The notes under the pieces: generated by a model
The model's input: only the letters and a program-made list of their open reading frames with translations
Databases searched by the model: none
What the model was told of the DNA's origin: nothing
Assembly: GCA_934255135.1 (NCBI GenBank)
Contig: CAKQMV010000010.1
Coordinates: 1 to 64,000, forward strand
Source of the DNA: an uncultured Clostridia bacterium
GTDB lineage: Bacteria > Bacillota > Clostridia > Peptostreptococcales > Anaerovoracaceae
DNA: 64,000 nt
Reading direction: 5' to 3'
Translations under genes and position numbers: made by a program
Shown here: positions 41,736 to 51,424 of the stretch, in pieces
Position numbering within the stretch: the first letter of the stretch is position 1
Layout of the letters: the number at the start of each line of letters is the position of its first letter

Positions 41736-43508
41736 TTATTCTGTTACATCCTCAGAAGCTTCTTCAAAAGCTTCCTCTGGCAGTGACTCATTGAAAACAA
41801 CTCTGAACTCTGTTCCAACACCAGGCTCTGAGTCGACATACAACTTGGCGTCGTGAGTCTCAGCTACCTGTGCTACAATTGCAAGACCCAGGCCGGTACC
41901 CTTGCCGGACTCCTTGGTTGTAAAGAATGGATCGAAAATCTTAGATACAGTATCTGAATCCATTCCCGGACCATTGTCCTTAAACTTCAGCTCTACGTTG
42001 CCATCGTGACAGCTTGTGGAAACAATAAGAGTTCCTCCACCGTTGTCTGCCATTGCATCATAGGCGTTCAGCGTGATATTGAGTATCAGCTGAGAAATCT
42101 GCGTTGTATCTCCCTTGATATAATGACCTGCGCAATTCAGCCTTGTCTTGACATCTACAGTCTTAGGCTTGGCAGGAAGTGATACCTTGATTGAATTCTT
42201 GACCATCGAATCCAGATCCAGCTCTGTGAGCAGTTCAACGTTACAGTTCTTAGACAGATCTGCAAGTCTTGAAACCAGATCCTTGGCCTTAACTGAAGCA
42301 TTATATACCTCGGTCAGGTTCTCAAGGACAAAAGTCTGATCCTTAGGAAGCATCTCCATGCTCATCATGCTGTACCCCATTATAGGGGTAAGCAGGTTAT
42401 TGAAGTCATGTGCGATTCCGGCTGTCATCGTACCGATAGTCTCAAGTCTCTGGTGATGTGCCAGCGCTTGTACCTTCTGATTGATTTCTTCCATAGCTTC
42501 GTTGCGCTTACGCAGGTGTTCGAGCTCATCATGCGTACGCTTCTTATATACGATTAATGTTATGAGTATGAGACATACACCAAGAACAACGATCGCACCG
42601 TGAATAAGTATCATATCTGCAGCTTTTCTCGATGGCTTGATGGTTGAGTCATAGTTTGATGCTTCTGCGATGGCAAAAACTTCGTTCGCATTCTCCGGTG
42701 CTATGCTGACTACGATTCTGGCAACATATGAGTAGTCAGGGTCATGGTGTGTCATATCGATAGATCTGGCGGAATTCTTGCCATTCTCCTGAGCTTTCTT
42801 TACAAAAGCAATACATTTATCGATGTCCTTTGTAAAATGGCTGTCTGCCGCGCGTGATACAATACGCTCTCCGTACTTTATTACAACAATGCTGCTGGAC
42901 CAGTCCATAAGAATCTTCATATCGTCAGGACTGTGCTCCTTGCCGACCGTATCATTAATCAGATTCTCAAGGCCTACGAGGAAGTATATTGTCTCACCGC
43001 CGCCAAGCCTCTTCTCATATGCTAGAAAGCATCGACCTTCGCTATTCTCACAGGCACGGTATGACTGGCTATTAGCCTTGCTTAAAAATTTAAGGCTGGT
43101 TTCATCTGAAGCTGATTTAACTATCTTGCCGTCGTTATATATAACAAACCCTGAATATGTTGAAAGAAGGCTTAGATCACTAGTATCAATATATTTACGG
43201 AAGCTACTCCAATTACCGGATTCTAGTGCTTCGTCGTTAAGCCTCTTGAACTTTCGTTCATTGAGTATGGACAGCACTTCTCTGCTGTAGTTGAGTAGCG
43301 ATGACTGAATATTGGCATCTTCTGAAAGTATCAGCTGTTGGAACTGGTTGTCCTTGTCAGTGAGTATTGCCTTCTCAAATGTCCTGAAGGATTTCCATAC
43401 AACCATAGAGCCGAGTACTATAAAAATCAGAGCAATTGATATGGCTGGAGCCATTATCATAATCCTCTTGCGCTCATCATCCTGGGTATTCCTAATGCTT
43501 TCATTCAT
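41736..43508 (-). CDS. Membrane sensor histidine kinase
   Basis: A 590-aa kinase. First membrane helix at about residues 17-39, an outside sensor of about 250 residues with no clear PAS motif, second helix near 300-320, then a coiled coil and the kinase core. The H box is [12 protein letters not shown], the N box [10 protein letters not shown], and G boxes are DNGPGMD and [16 protein letters not shown] is of the NtrB-like class. A response regulator is encoded divergently 124 bp away and is the likely partner. The signal is unknown. Confidence 0.92.
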   Translation of the reverse strand: MNESIRNTQDDERKRIMIMAPAISIALIFIVLGSMVVWKSFRTFEKAILTDKDNQFQQLILSEDANIQSSLLNYSREVLSILNERKFKRLNDEALESGNWSSFRKYIDTSDLSLLSTYSGFVIYNDGKIVKSASDETSLKFLSKANSQSYRACENSEGRCFLAYEKRLGGGETIYFLVGLENLINDTVGKEHSPDDMKILMDWSSSIVVIKYGERIVSRAADSHFTKDIDKCIAFVKKAQENGKNSARSIDMTHHDPDYSYVARIVVSIAPENANEVFAIAEASNYDSTIKPSRKAADMILIHGAIVVLGVCLILITLIVYKKRTHDELEHLRKRNEAMEEINQKVQALAHHQRLETIGTMTAGIAHDFNNLLTPIMGYSMMSMEMLPKDQTFVLENLTEVYNASVKAKDLVSRLADLSKNCNVELLTELDLDSMVKNSIKVSLPAKPKTVDVKTRLNCAGHYIKGDTTQISQLILNITLNAYDAMADNGGGTLIVSTSCHDGNVELKFKDNGPGMDSDTVSKIFDPFFTTKESGKGTGLGLAIVAQVAETHDAKLYVDSEPGVGTEFRVVFNESLPEEAFEEASEDVTE

Positions 43509-43632
43509 AGATATAATTCACCTCCACGATTGTATTAATTGTAGCATGGGTGAATATGCTTATGCTTAATAAATATTAAATGACTTGGGTGACAAATCGT
43601 GAGATTATTATAATTATAATGAGGTGATTAAT

Positions 43633-44319
43633 ATGCAGAATATAGTACTGGTTGTTGATGACGACAGAGCAATACTTAATATGTTATACAAGGCGCTTCA
43701 TCAGAATGGGATTGAAGCCGATCTTTCTACGAGCGGTGAGTCTGCACTCGAGATGGTAGCCAAGAAGGAGTATGATTTGATACTCCTTGATATTAATATG
43801 CGCGGCATTAATGGGTTTGAAGTAATACAGAGACTTCGTGCTAACAGATGTGAGACTCCGATTATGGTTGTAAGCGGTCGTAAGGAGGATAAGAATGCCC
43901 TCTATGGACTGGCAATCGGTGCGGATGACTATATCACTAAGCCTTTCAATCCAGTAACACTGGTAGCCAAGGTTAAGGCGCTTATCAGAAGAAGTCAGAC
44001 TGCTGCATCTAGGGCAACAGGCAACGAGATTGTTGCCGGTCCTTTCACTTACAACACATCCACTCTGAGACTGTATAAGAACGGAACAGAGATTCCGCTT
44101 TCTGCCAAGGAGAATGCAATGATTAAGCTGTTTATAGATAACGTTGATCACATTTTCTCTAAGGATATGATATACAGCATTATCTGGGGTGAAACTATTA
44201 TAGATGAGAGTGCGATTATGGTTTATGTTAACCGTATAAGACAGAAGATAGAAGATGACCCATCGAACCCTAAGTATCTTCAGACTGTAAGAGGTCTAGG
44301 TTATAGATTCACAGTTTAG
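43633..44319 (+). CDS. OmpR/PhoB-type response regulator
   Basis: A 228-aa regulator. Receiver domain: acidic pocket VVDDD, phosphoryl Asp in LILLDINMRG, Lys in DDYITKPFNP. A winged helix at the C terminus has SKDMIYSIIWGE and RIRQKIEDDPSNPKYLQTVRG. The ATG at 43633 is used because GAGGTG is 6 nt upstream. It is divergent from the kinase, so one spacer region controls both. Confidence 0.93.
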   Translation: MQNIVLVVDDDRAILNMLYKALHQNGIEADLSTSGESALEMVAKKEYDLILLDINMRGINGFEVIQRLRANRCETPIMVVSGRKEDKNALYGLAIGADDYITKPFNPVTLVAKVKALIRRSQTAASRATGNEIVAGPFTYNTSTLRLYKNGTEIPLSAKENAMIKLFIDNVDHIFSKDMIYSIIWGETIIDESAIMVYVNRIRQKIEDDPSNPKYLQTVRGLGYRFTV

Positions 44320-44337
44320 AGTAATACAGAGCAAATA

Positions 44338-44377
44338 AAAACAGGCATTCCGATTATATAACCAAATGCCTGTTTTA
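44338..44377. terminator. Bidirectional terminator
   Basis: AAACAGGCAT pairs with ATGCCTGTTT between two convergent genes; A and T runs on both sides. Confidence 0.85.
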
Positions 44378-44753
44378 TTATGCCCTTGTGAAAGTATCGG
44401 GAGTGAACTTGATCCAACCGCTTGGAATCTTAATCCACTTATTTCGCTTATCAAGACAGGTTACAACTGTACCTTTCTTGAGCTTTGCCTTGGTGATACC
44501 GCTCACGGCATGCTTCTTGGTGCTTGGGTTGAGGCTTGCTCTGTTAACAATGCCGTAATCTTTATCCGGCCCTTTATAGATAAAGGAAGCCTCATCTAAT
44601 TCGTAACTCCGACCTTCCTTAATCTGTGAATAAGTAATATTGGAATTCTCCTTAGCGTATGAAGGTACGGTTGCAACACCAAAGCACACAGTGACAACTA
44701 AAGTTGCACAAAGAATCATGATTGCAAATCTGCTTCTTAAACTTCTTGTCATC
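44378..44753 (-). CDS. Secreted SH3-like protein
   Basis: A 124-aa exported protein with a signal peptide of about 30 residues (IMILCATLVVTVCFGVATVP) and a small SH3b-like domain. The domain shows SYELDEASFIYKGPDKDYG, then LKKGTVVTCLDKRNKWIKIPSGWIKF. Such domains bind cell wall. The start at 44753 has GGAGG 6 nt upstream. Confidence 0.7.
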
Positions 44754-44873
44754 GTTACCTCCATGCATTCTAGATTAGCACCAGACACGTAGAATGGCGC
44801 TACTAATAATATATAACTAGAATCTTAACACATCATAAATAGAATCTTAAATTTTGTTAATAATAGCAATTCT

Positions 44874-44936
44874 TTATAGAAATACTCCGAAAAATACAGA
44901 GAATAAGGCCAAAACAAAAGCGAAGGCGTTCATCAT
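44874..44936 (-). CDS. Possible 20-aa hydrophobic peptide
   Basis: A 20-codon frame with CGGAGG upstream encodes a peptide made almost only of Ala, Phe, Val and Leu (MMNAFAFVLALFSVFFGVFL). It lies across the xpt terminator hairpin, so it may be chance. It resembles membrane peptides of type I toxins in size and composition. Confidence 0.25.
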   Translation of the reverse strand: MMNAFAFVLALFSVFFGVFL

Positions 44937-44952
44937 CGTAAGCCTCCGCTTT
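44917..44952 (-). terminator. Terminator of xpt
   Basis: On the minus strand AAAGCGGAGGC pairs with GCCTTCGCTTT and is followed by TGTTTTGG, 37 bp past the xpt stop. Confidence 0.7.
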
Positions 44953-44988
44953 GTAGAATCATTTATGTTATTCGGGAATGATTGTGTT

Positions 44989-45564
44989 TTATCTGAAGTT
45001 AATAGTACCTGTCTCTGCGTCCATCGAATCAACGATTGCAAGTGATTCAAGCTGGTATCCAAGGTTTCTGATAATCTGTCCACCTGACTGGAAACCCTTC
45101 TCAATAGCTATACCAATTCCCTCTACAGTTCCACCTGCCTGTGAAACGATTGAAATAAGCCCCTGGAGAGCACAGCCGTTAGCTAGGAAGTCATCAATGA
45201 TAAGAACGTGATCGTCCTCACTTAGGAACTTCTTAGAAACGATTACCTGGTTCTTAGTCTTGTGAGTGAATGACTCAACCTCTGCAATGTACATATCTCC
45301 GTCGATATTGATACTCTTAGACTTCTTCGCGAAAACTACAGGAACATCAAAATGTCTTGCAACCATGCACGCAATTCCGATTCCTGATGCTTCAATGGTA
45401 AGAATCTTGTTGATATTCTTACCCTCAAATCTCCTCTTGTACTCAGCTCCCATACGATCAAAAAGCTCAATATCCATCTGATGGTTCAGGAAACTGTCTA
45501 CCTTCAGAACATTTCCCTCTTTAACAAGCCCATCCTTAACAATTCTTTCCTCTAGAAAATTCAT
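44989..45564 (-). CDS. xpt: Xanthine phosphoribosyltransferase
   Basis: A 191-aa type I phosphoribosyltransferase that makes XMP from xanthine and PRPP. It begins [14 protein letters not shown]. The PRPP loop is [14 protein letters not shown], and the base-binding end has [14 protein letters not shown]. No purine riboswitch-like leader is visible upstream, unlike in Bacillus. It is divergent from butyrate kinase. Confidence 0.94.
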   Translation of the reverse strand: MNFLEERIVKDGLVKEGNVLKVDSFLNHQMDIELFDRMGAEYKRRFEGKNINKILTIEASGIGIACMVARHFDVPVVFAKKSKSINIDGDMYIAEVESFTHKTKNQVIVSKKFLSEDDHVLIIDDFLANGCALQGLISIVSQAGGTVEGIGIAIEKGFQSGGQIIRNLGYQLESLAIVDSMDAETGTINFR

Positions 45565-45700
45565 AGAAAACACTCTCCCTCTCTCAGCATGAAAAATTAA
45601 TTAAAATTTAACACACTTTTGATGAATATGCTATAATCGTACTGCATATTTCTATGCATATGAACATAATGTATTCTAGAAATAGGAAGGGAACAGACCA

Positions 45701-46843
45701 ATGGAGAGAATTTTAGTACTGAACCTAGGTTCAACATCATCAAAGATCGCAGTATATGATGATGACAAGGAAGTTTTTGCATCAACAATCAGACACACAA
45801 CTGATGAGATGGCACAGTTCGATGATGTACTCGATCAGTTCGAGTTCAGAAATGCGAAGGTAAGAGAGGCACTTGAGGCTAACAACATTCCTGTAGATAG
45901 CCTTACTGCTGTATGCTCAAGAGGTGGTAACATCTGTGCATGTCCACACGGAGCAATCGGAATCGACCAGGCAATGATCGATTACCTCACAAGACCAGAG
46001 GACACTGCTAAGCACGCTTCACTTCTTGGATCAATGATCGCTTTTGACCTTCACAAGGAGTTCGGAATTCCAGCATGCATCTACGATGCAATCGGAACAG
46101 ATGAGAAGCAGCCAGTTGCAAGAGTAAGTGGTGTGCCAGAGATTCCACACTTCACAGTAGGTCATACTCTTAATACAAGAGCAATGGCAATCAAGTGTGC
46201 TGAGGAGAAACTTGGCAAGTCATTTGACGAGTGCACATTCATCGTAGCTCACCTCGGTGGTGGAAGCTCAATCAGACTATATAAGAATGGTGTTAACATC
46301 GATTCTGTAAACGATGCAGAGGGCAACTTCACTCCAGAGAGAGGTGGCGGTGTTGACTGCAAGTCACTTGTTAAGCTTTGCTACTCAGGCAAGTATTCAG
46401 CTAAGGAGGCTATGAAGCTTTTCCATGGAAACGGTGGACTTAAGGCTCACCTCGGAACTGCTGACGCACTTGAGGTAGAGAAGATGATGAACGACGGAGA
46501 TGAGTATGCTGCTATCGTATATGAGGCACTCGCTTATAACGTTGGTAAGGATATCGCTAAGCTTTCAGCTGTTGTTTCAGGAAAGGTTGACAGAATCATC
46601 CTTACTGGTGGACTTTCATACTCAAAGTTCCTCACAAACTACATTACAAACATGGTAGAGTTTATAGCACCTGTTGAGGTAATGGCTGGTGAGTACGAGA
46701 TGGAGGCACTTGCAGCAGGAGCTCTAAGAGTTCTTGGAGGCAAGGAGGAGCTTCAGGATTTCTCGGAGATTAAGGATTCATCAATTGACAGAATCAGAAT
46801 CGTACCTGGCGTAGATCCTTATACAGTTCCTAAGAGAGGCTAA
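45701..46843 (+). CDS. buk: Butyrate kinase
   Basis: A 380-aa member of the acetate/butyrate kinase (ASKHA) family. It makes butyrate and ATP from butyryl phosphate. The N-terminal LVLNLGSTSSKIAVYDD, AHLGGGSSIRL and IILTGGLSYSKF loops are standard. No phosphate butyryltransferase is found beside it in this window. Promoter TATAAT lies at about 45635. Its presence together with a CoA-transferase at the window start suggests two ways to finish butyrate production. Confidence 0.94.
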   Translation: MERILVLNLGSTSSKIAVYDDDKEVFASTIRHTTDEMAQFDDVLDQFEFRNAKVREALEANNIPVDSLTAVCSRGGNICACPHGAIGIDQAMIDYLTRPEDTAKHASLLGSMIAFDLHKEFGIPACIYDAIGTDEKQPVARVSGVPEIPHFTVGHTLNTRAMAIKCAEEKLGKSFDECTFIVAHLGGGSSIRLYKNGVNIDSVNDAEGNFTPERGGGVDCKSLVKLCYSGKYSAKEAMKLFHGNGGLKAHLGTADALEVEKMMNDGDEYAAIVYEALAYNVGKDIAKLSAVVSGKVDRIILTGGLSYSKFLTNYITNMVEFIAPVEVMAGEYEMEALAAGALRVLGGKEELQDFSEIKDSSIDRIRIVPGVDPYTVPKRG

Positions 46844-46869
46844 TTCAGGCTTAATTTAAGCAAATTAAA

Positions 46870-46897
46870 ATCGCATGCCGGCTGGCATGCGATTTTT
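46870..46897 (+). terminator. Terminator of buk
   Basis: ATCGCATGCC / GGCATGCGAT with a 4-nt loop, then TTTTA. Confidence 0.92.
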
Positions 46898-46950
46898 ATA
46901 AACTGCGTTTATTAAAAATCTGGAGAAATTGAAAATAAAATAAAAAATAT

Positions 46951-46986
46951 GTACTGCCCAGGTAGTGCTCAGATCCCAGGCAGTAC
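46951..46986. repeat. Inverted repeat upstream of the LysR-type gene
   Basis: GTACTGCC (46951) pairs with GGCAGTAC (46979-46986) around a 20-nt centre. A-rich DNA precedes it. No gene is present between 46898 and 47161. Confidence 0.6.
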
Positions 46987-47088
46987 ACAAAACGGTACAG
47001 AGACGCAATACAGCGACATTTGTAATTGAAAAACAACTACGATTAGATTATATATATTGATTAGTTTGTAAAGAAGTGGGAAAATATA

Positions 47089-47117
47089 AATGCCTTTAAG
47101 TAATACTTAAAGGCATT
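47089..47117. promoter_or_regulatory. Perfect 13-bp palindrome before the LysR-type gene
   Basis: AATGCCTTTAAGT and ACTTAAAGGCATT are separated by 3 nt, 45 bp before the ATG. It contains T-N11-A-type symmetry, so it may be the site of the LysR protein itself. Confidence 0.5.
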
Positions 47118-47161
47118 ATACCAAATGTAAAAACTATGTGAAGATTGCAGGGAGGTGCCGA

Positions 47162-48073
47162 ATGAAACAATCAGATTTTGCTGTTCTGTTCAGTGTCATC
47201 GAAGCGGGAAGCTTCAGCAAGGCGGCGGAACGACTGGGATACACTCCTGCAGGAGTATCCTATATAATCTCAGAAATAGAGCGGGAGCTGGGAATGCCAA
47301 TTTTTAACCGTAACCATAATGGCGTTAAACTTAACGGCCATGGAATGGATATGATTCCTGAGCTTAAAATGATTTATCAGGCTAACCTCAATCTTGAGAA
47401 CAAGATCAGATCGAGGAAGGAAGGAAAGACAATCAACCTGTATGTTGGACTTATAGATACAGTCGCATCTGAGTGGCTTCCTGATGCAATGGTGGAGTTT
47501 GAGGAATTGTACCCGGATGTAAGAATTGACGTAATGACAGGAAATCCATATGAGCTTAATGACTGGATGGAGTCGGGACTCATTAACATCATGGTTACCG
47601 AGGGAGAATGGATTGATACGAACTTCATATCGATACCAATTTATAAAGATTTATTCTATATGGTATTTCCTAATGGTTCAGATGTGCCAGAAGAAGCCGG
47701 ACTTGACCTGATGGAAGGACGTGATGTTATAACACCTTTCTATGGTGGTGACAGAACGGCTGAGATTCTTCTTAGGAAGCTGGGAATAGATTTCAATCAG
47801 ACATACGATAGAGTTAATAATCAGGCTGTAATTAAGCTTGTTGCAATAGGTAAGGGTGCTGCAATTCTGCCGGGTCTACATCTCCGTGAAGCAAGAATAT
47901 GGGCTTACGAAGACAAGTATCAGCCAGAGATAGTTAAGATTATACCTGAGACAGGAAGAGATCTTGTTGTCGGAATCAGAAGCGAGAATAAGAGTAATGA
48001 ATTGCTGGCTAAATTCACGCAGTGCATCAGGAAATCAGCAATGATAAACAGTGATTGGGAGGATTTTAAATGA
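47162..48073 (+). CDS. LysR-family transcription regulator
   Basis: A 303-aa regulator. N-terminal winged helix-turn-helix with DFAVLFSVIEAGSFSKAAER and LGYTPAGVSYIISEIEREL. The C-terminal effector domain follows (YVGLIDTVASEWLP). The ATG at 47162 follows GGGAGGTG. It overlaps the exporter gene by 4 nt (ATGA), so it likely controls that exporter. Confidence 0.92.
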   Translation: MKQSDFAVLFSVIEAGSFSKAAERLGYTPAGVSYIISEIERELGMPIFNRNHNGVKLNGHGMDMIPELKMIYQANLNLENKIRSRKEGKTINLYVGLIDTVASEWLPDAMVEFEELYPDVRIDVMTGNPYELNDWMESGLINIMVTEGEWIDTNFISIPIYKDLFYMVFPNGSDVPEEAGLDLMEGRDVITPFYGGDRTAEILLRKLGIDFNQTYDRVNNQAVIKLVAIGKGAAILPGLHLREARIWAYEDKYQPEIVKIIPETGRDLVVGIRSENKSNELLAKFTQCIRKSAMINSDWEDFK

Positions 48074-49014
48074 TATCAAACAAGATGAAGGGTAACGCAG
48101 CCCTTCTGTTCACAGCGGTAATCTGGGGATCAGGCTTCATTGCGCAGAAGCTCGGAATGAGCGTGCTGCCACCACTTGCTTTTAACGGTATAAGACAGCT
48201 CTGTGCGGCGATTGTGCTGATGCCATATCTTGCATACAACCTTAAGAAGAGTGGATATTTCAGTAGAGAGAAGAGTACGTATGAGCAGATCAGAGCAAGA
48301 AAGAATCAGGTAATTCTTGGCGGTTTTGTCTGTGGCGCATTTATGATGCTTGGATCTAATCTGCAGCAGGTTGGACTTGTTACAGTTTCGGCAGGAAAGT
48401 CAGGCTTTATCACAGCGATTTATATCGTAATGGTGCCGCTTCTATCAATCTTCCTTGGTAAGAAGCTTACCTTTAAGACTACATTCTGCTGTACTCTTGC
48501 GATGGTTGGATTCGCCTTCCTTAGCCTTAGAGGCGGTCTTGGCAATGTTACATCAGGAGATATAATCACACTGATTTCAGCTGTATTCTTCGCGTGTCAG
48601 ATTATTGCGGTAAATAATTTCGTTACCAAGGAGAATGACATAATGCTGTCCGTTCTTCAGATGTTTATATCTGGAGTAGCCACAGTGCCTCTATCACTGC
48701 TATGCGAGAGCTACACATTTGCTGACCTTATGCAGTGTGCACCGATTATTACATATTCAACATTGCTCCCGACGGCTCTAGGCTTCACATTCCAGATTGT
48801 CGGACAAAAATACACCGACGCAACGACTGCATCATTTCTGCTCAGCCTTGAGTCGGTGTTCAGCGCAATATTCGGCGCCATTGTTCTTCGTGAAAGTATG
48901 AGTGGAAAGGAGCTTCTAGGATGCTTCCTGATATTCCTCTCCAATATTATCGTCCAAATTGAGGGTCGGCCAACGCTGCCTCGTAGTCCTCGAGATTCTT
49001 CTGAAGGAGAGTAG
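48070..49014 (+). CDS. EamA/DMT-family exporter
   Basis: A 314-aa membrane protein with ten helices in two EamA repeats: LLFTAVIWGSGFIAQKLGM in the first and GDIITLISAVFFACQIIAVN in the second. Such proteins export amino acids or metabolites. The substrate cannot be told. Its last 68 bp overlap the end of the convergent aldo/keto reductase gene. Confidence 0.88.
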   Translation: MISNKMKGNAALLFTAVIWGSGFIAQKLGMSVLPPLAFNGIRQLCAAIVLMPYLAYNLKKSGYFSREKSTYEQIRARKNQVILGGFVCGAFMMLGSNLQQVGLVTVSAGKSGFITAIYIVMVPLLSIFLGKKLTFKTTFCCTLAMVGFAFLSLRGGLGNVTSGDIITLISAVFFACQIIAVNNFVTKENDIMLSVLQMFISGVATVPLSLLCESYTFADLMQCAPIITYSTLLPTALGFTFQIVGQKYTDATTASFLLSLESVFSAIFGAIVLRESMSGKELLGCFLIFLSNIIVQIEGRPTLPRSPRDSSEGE

Positions 49015-49984
49015 GCGTATCAAGACCATAAGGACATCTGCTTGCACACTGACCGCAGTGCAGGCAGTTTTTTATTTGCTGCATCTGAGCCTGGTGAGCC
49101 TCGTCCATGTATACGCTTACCGGCGCTCTTCTGATCATGAGGGACATTCTTGCACAGTCCTGGATAAAGATTCCTGCAGGACAAGGCATGCAATATCCGC
49201 AGCCACGGCAGAAATCACCAGTGAGCTCTCGTCTCTCTGACTCAACAAAAGCCTTCATCTCATCATCGTAAACTGGCGGATTCTCTGCACAAGCAAGGAA
49301 ATCATCGAGCTCCTTCTCTCTCTGAACGCCCCAGATAGGAAGAACGTTGTCAAAAAGATCGCAGAACGCATAAGCGACATCCGCCCTGTTGATAAGGCCA
49401 CCGCTCATTCCCTTCATTGCAACAAATCCCATATTGTGTTCCTTGCACTTATTTGCGAGCTCGATCTCTCTCTCATCTGCAAGATAGCTGAATGGGAACT
49501 GCAGAGTCTCGTAAAGTCCTGACTCAATCGCCTCCTCAGCAACTGCCATGCGGTGATTAGTGATGCCGATATGGCGAATCTTACCCTCGGCCTTAGCCTT
49601 AAGAGCCGCATCGTAGAGACCGTCTTCTCCGCCTGGTTTCGGGCAAAAACCCGGGTTGTGGAACTGATACACGTCTATGTAGTCAGTCTTAAGCGCCTCG
49701 AGAGATTCCGCAAGATCTGACCAGAAGTCCTCTGCTGTCTTAGCCATTGTCTTAGTCGCGATGTATACTTCCTCTCTTACGATGCCTGCTTTCTCGAATG
49801 CTTCACCAATCTTAGCCTCGCTGTCTGAGTACATTCTTGCGGTGTCAAAATACCTTATTCCGCTGTTGTATGCCTTAACAAGAAGCTTGCCTGCTTCTTC
49901 AAATGAGATTCTTTGAATCGGCAGTGCTCCGAAGCCATTCTTGTCTACGGTTATTCCTGTGCTTCCAAGTGTTACCTGTGACAT
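48947..49984 (-). CDS. Aldo/keto reductase with C-terminal 4Fe-4S ferredoxin domain
   Basis: A 345-aa protein. The AKR barrel has active-site DTARMYSDSE and the Lys in YIATKTMAKTAED, plus YQFHNPG and HIGITNHRM. The C terminus has CRGCGYCMPCPAGI and NCLHCGQCASRCPYG, a two-cluster ferredoxin-like end. This form is common in anaerobes and its substrate is usually unknown. It converges on the exporter with a 68-bp coding overlap. Confidence 0.9.
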   Translation of the reverse strand: MSQVTLGSTGITVDKNGFGALPIQRISFEEAGKLLVKAYNSGIRYFDTARMYSDSEAKIGEAFEKAGIVREEVYIATKTMAKTAEDFWSDLAESLEALKTDYIDVYQFHNPGFCPKPGGEDGLYDAALKAKAEGKIRHIGITNHRMAVAEEAIESGLYETLQFPFSYLADEREIELANKCKEHNMGFVAMKGMSGGLINRADVAYAFCDLFDNVLPIWGVQREKELDDFLACAENPPVYDDEMKAFVESERRELTGDFCRGCGYCMPCPAGIFIQDCARMSLMIRRAPVSVYMDEAHQAQMQQIKNCLHCGQCASRCPYGLDTPTLLQKNLEDYEAALADPQFGR

Positions 49985-50048
49985 AATTATCGCCTCCTGT
50001 GTTTAATTATTTAAGAATTATAGTGTATAATTGCAAATATAACAATAT

Positions 50049-50124
50049 GCGCCAGTAGCTCAGTGGATAGAGTGTTCCACTCCGAATGGAAAGGCCGCGA
50101 GTTCGATCCTCGCCTGGCGCACCA
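50049..50124 (+). tRNA. tRNA-Arg (CCG)
   Basis: Acceptor GCGCCAG/CTGGCGC, D arm GCTCAGTGGATAGAGT, anticodon stem TTCCA/TGGAA with loop CTCCGAA (anticodon CCG), T loop GTTCGATCC and encoded CCA. Confidence 0.96.
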
Positions 50125-50132
50125 GTACGCTT

Positions 50133-50166
50133 AAGCTCGGCCTGGATTATATAGGCTGAGCTTTTT
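50133..50166 (+). terminator. Terminator of tRNA-Arg
   Basis: AAGCTCGGCCT / AGGCTGAGCTT with one G-T pair, then TTT. Confidence 0.85.
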
Positions 50167-50190
50167 GTGAATTGTCAAGGAGGATGATTT

Positions 50191-51192
50191 ATGAAGAAGA
50201 TTGCTGTTATCGGTGCCGGAAGCTGGGGCACAGCACTTGCAACTGTTCTTGCAGGCAAAGGGCACAAGGTAAGAATTACTGATATTAATATGGAACATCT
50301 GAAGCTTATGGAAGAGCACAGAGAGAATGTGAACTACCTTCCTGGCGTTAAGCTTAATGAGAATATACATATCGTCGGAAGTGGAGCGGAGGCACTCGAA
50401 GACGCTGACTACGCACTTTTCTCAGCGCCTGCGCAGCACTTTAGATCTGCAATTGAGGCCGCAATCCCTTACATGAAGAAGGATTTTATCGTTATCAACG
50501 TTGCTAAGGGCATCGAACAGAAGACACTTCTCAGAATGTCTGAGATTGCATCAGATTATCTTGATATGGACAAGTATGTTGTCCTCTCTGGCCCTTCGCA
50601 TGCTGAGGAGGTTGGAAGACGAATGCCGACAACAGTTGCAGTTGCTTCGAAGTGCCTCGAGACTGCAGAGGATGTGCAGGAGCTCTTTATGACTGACAGA
50701 TTCAGAGTTTACACAAATGATGATGTTGTGGGAATCGAGCTTGGTGGTTCGCTCAAAAATATCATAGCTCTGGGCGCAGGAATTTCCGACGGAATGGGAT
50801 TTGGAGATAACGCGAAAGCTGCTCTTATGACAAGAGGGCTTGCGGAGATCAAGAGACTTGGACTTAAGCTCGGTGCAAGACCGGAGACTTTTGCAGGACT
50901 GGCAGGTGTTGGTGATCTTATTGTCACCTGCACAAGTATGCATTCCCGTAATAGAAGATGCGGCATTATGATTGGTGAGGGAATGGATCCAAAGGAGGCT
51001 ACTGATAAAGTAGGCATGGTTGTTGAGGGAATGTTCACGACTGAGGCTGCATACGGTCTTGCCGAGAGAGAGGGCATTGAGATGCCTATTACTGAAGCTA
51101 TCTATGATGTAATCAACGGAAAGGCTAATGTTGAGGAGATTGTAGCGTCTCTTATGACAAGAGAGAAGAGGCACGAAGAGGATAAGAAATAA
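50191..51192 (+). CDS. gpsA: Glycerol-3-phosphate dehydrogenase [NAD(P)+]
   Basis: A 333-aa enzyme that reduces dihydroxyacetone phosphate to sn-glycerol-3-phosphate for membrane lipids. Rossmann motif GAGSWGTALA, NVAKGIE, SGPSHAEE, the catalytic Lys in GSLKNIIALGAG, and GLAGVGDLIVTC are all intact. GGAGG precedes the ATG. Confidence 0.96.
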   Translation: MKKIAVIGAGSWGTALATVLAGKGHKVRITDINMEHLKLMEEHRENVNYLPGVKLNENIHIVGSGAEALEDADYALFSAPAQHFRSAIEAAIPYMKKDFIVINVAKGIEQKTLLRMSEIASDYLDMDKYVVLSGPSHAEEVGRRMPTTVAVASKCLETAEDVQELFMTDRFRVYTNDDVVGIELGGSLKNIIALGAGISDGMGFGDNAKAALMTRGLAEIKRLGLKLGARPETFAGLAGVGDLIVTCTSMHSRNRRCGIMIGEGMDPKEATDKVGMVVEGMFTTEAAYGLAEREGIEMPITEAIYDVINGKANVEEIVASLMTREKRHEEDKK

Positions 51193-51230
51193 CTTGTTGT
51201 ACAAATTTACAAAAATATTACATAATTCTG

Positions 51231-51259
51231 TTGACAACGCACATAGGAATTGTTATATT
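51231..51259 (+). promoter_or_regulatory. Promoter of the metNIQ leader
   Basis: TTGACA (51231-51236), 17-nt spacer, TATATT (51254-51259). Confidence 0.8.
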
Positions 51260-51298
51260 AATTGTGCTAACCGAAATCTATGAAAGGAGCATATTCAC

Positions 51299-51373
51299 AT
51301 GTCAAGAACAACTATGATGATGGAAATGGGAATGATGGGCATGTGCATGTGCGCTGCAAGTTACATAGATTAA
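51299..51373 (+). CDS. Methionine-rich leader peptide of metNIQ
   Basis: A 24-aa frame with AAAGGAG 9 nt before the ATG. Nine of 24 residues are Met, eight of them in residues 6-17 or the start (MMMEMGMMGMCMC at 6-18), with two Cys. The stop is followed 51 nt later by a strong terminator and then metN. This is the layout of a ribosome-mediated attenuator: low charged Met-tRNA would stall the ribosome in the Met run and let the transporter be transcribed. No T-box or SAM riboswitch is seen here. Confidence 0.78.
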   Translation: MSRTTMMMEMGMMGMCMCAASYID

Positions 51374-51424
51374 GGTCTGACAGAATGCTGGATAGTCTAT
51401 GATGTTTGTCGTAGATGTTATTAT

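Noticed and set aside
45574..45700. Purine riboswitch before xpt
   Set aside because: No conserved TATA-core or three-way junction could be found in the short spacer.
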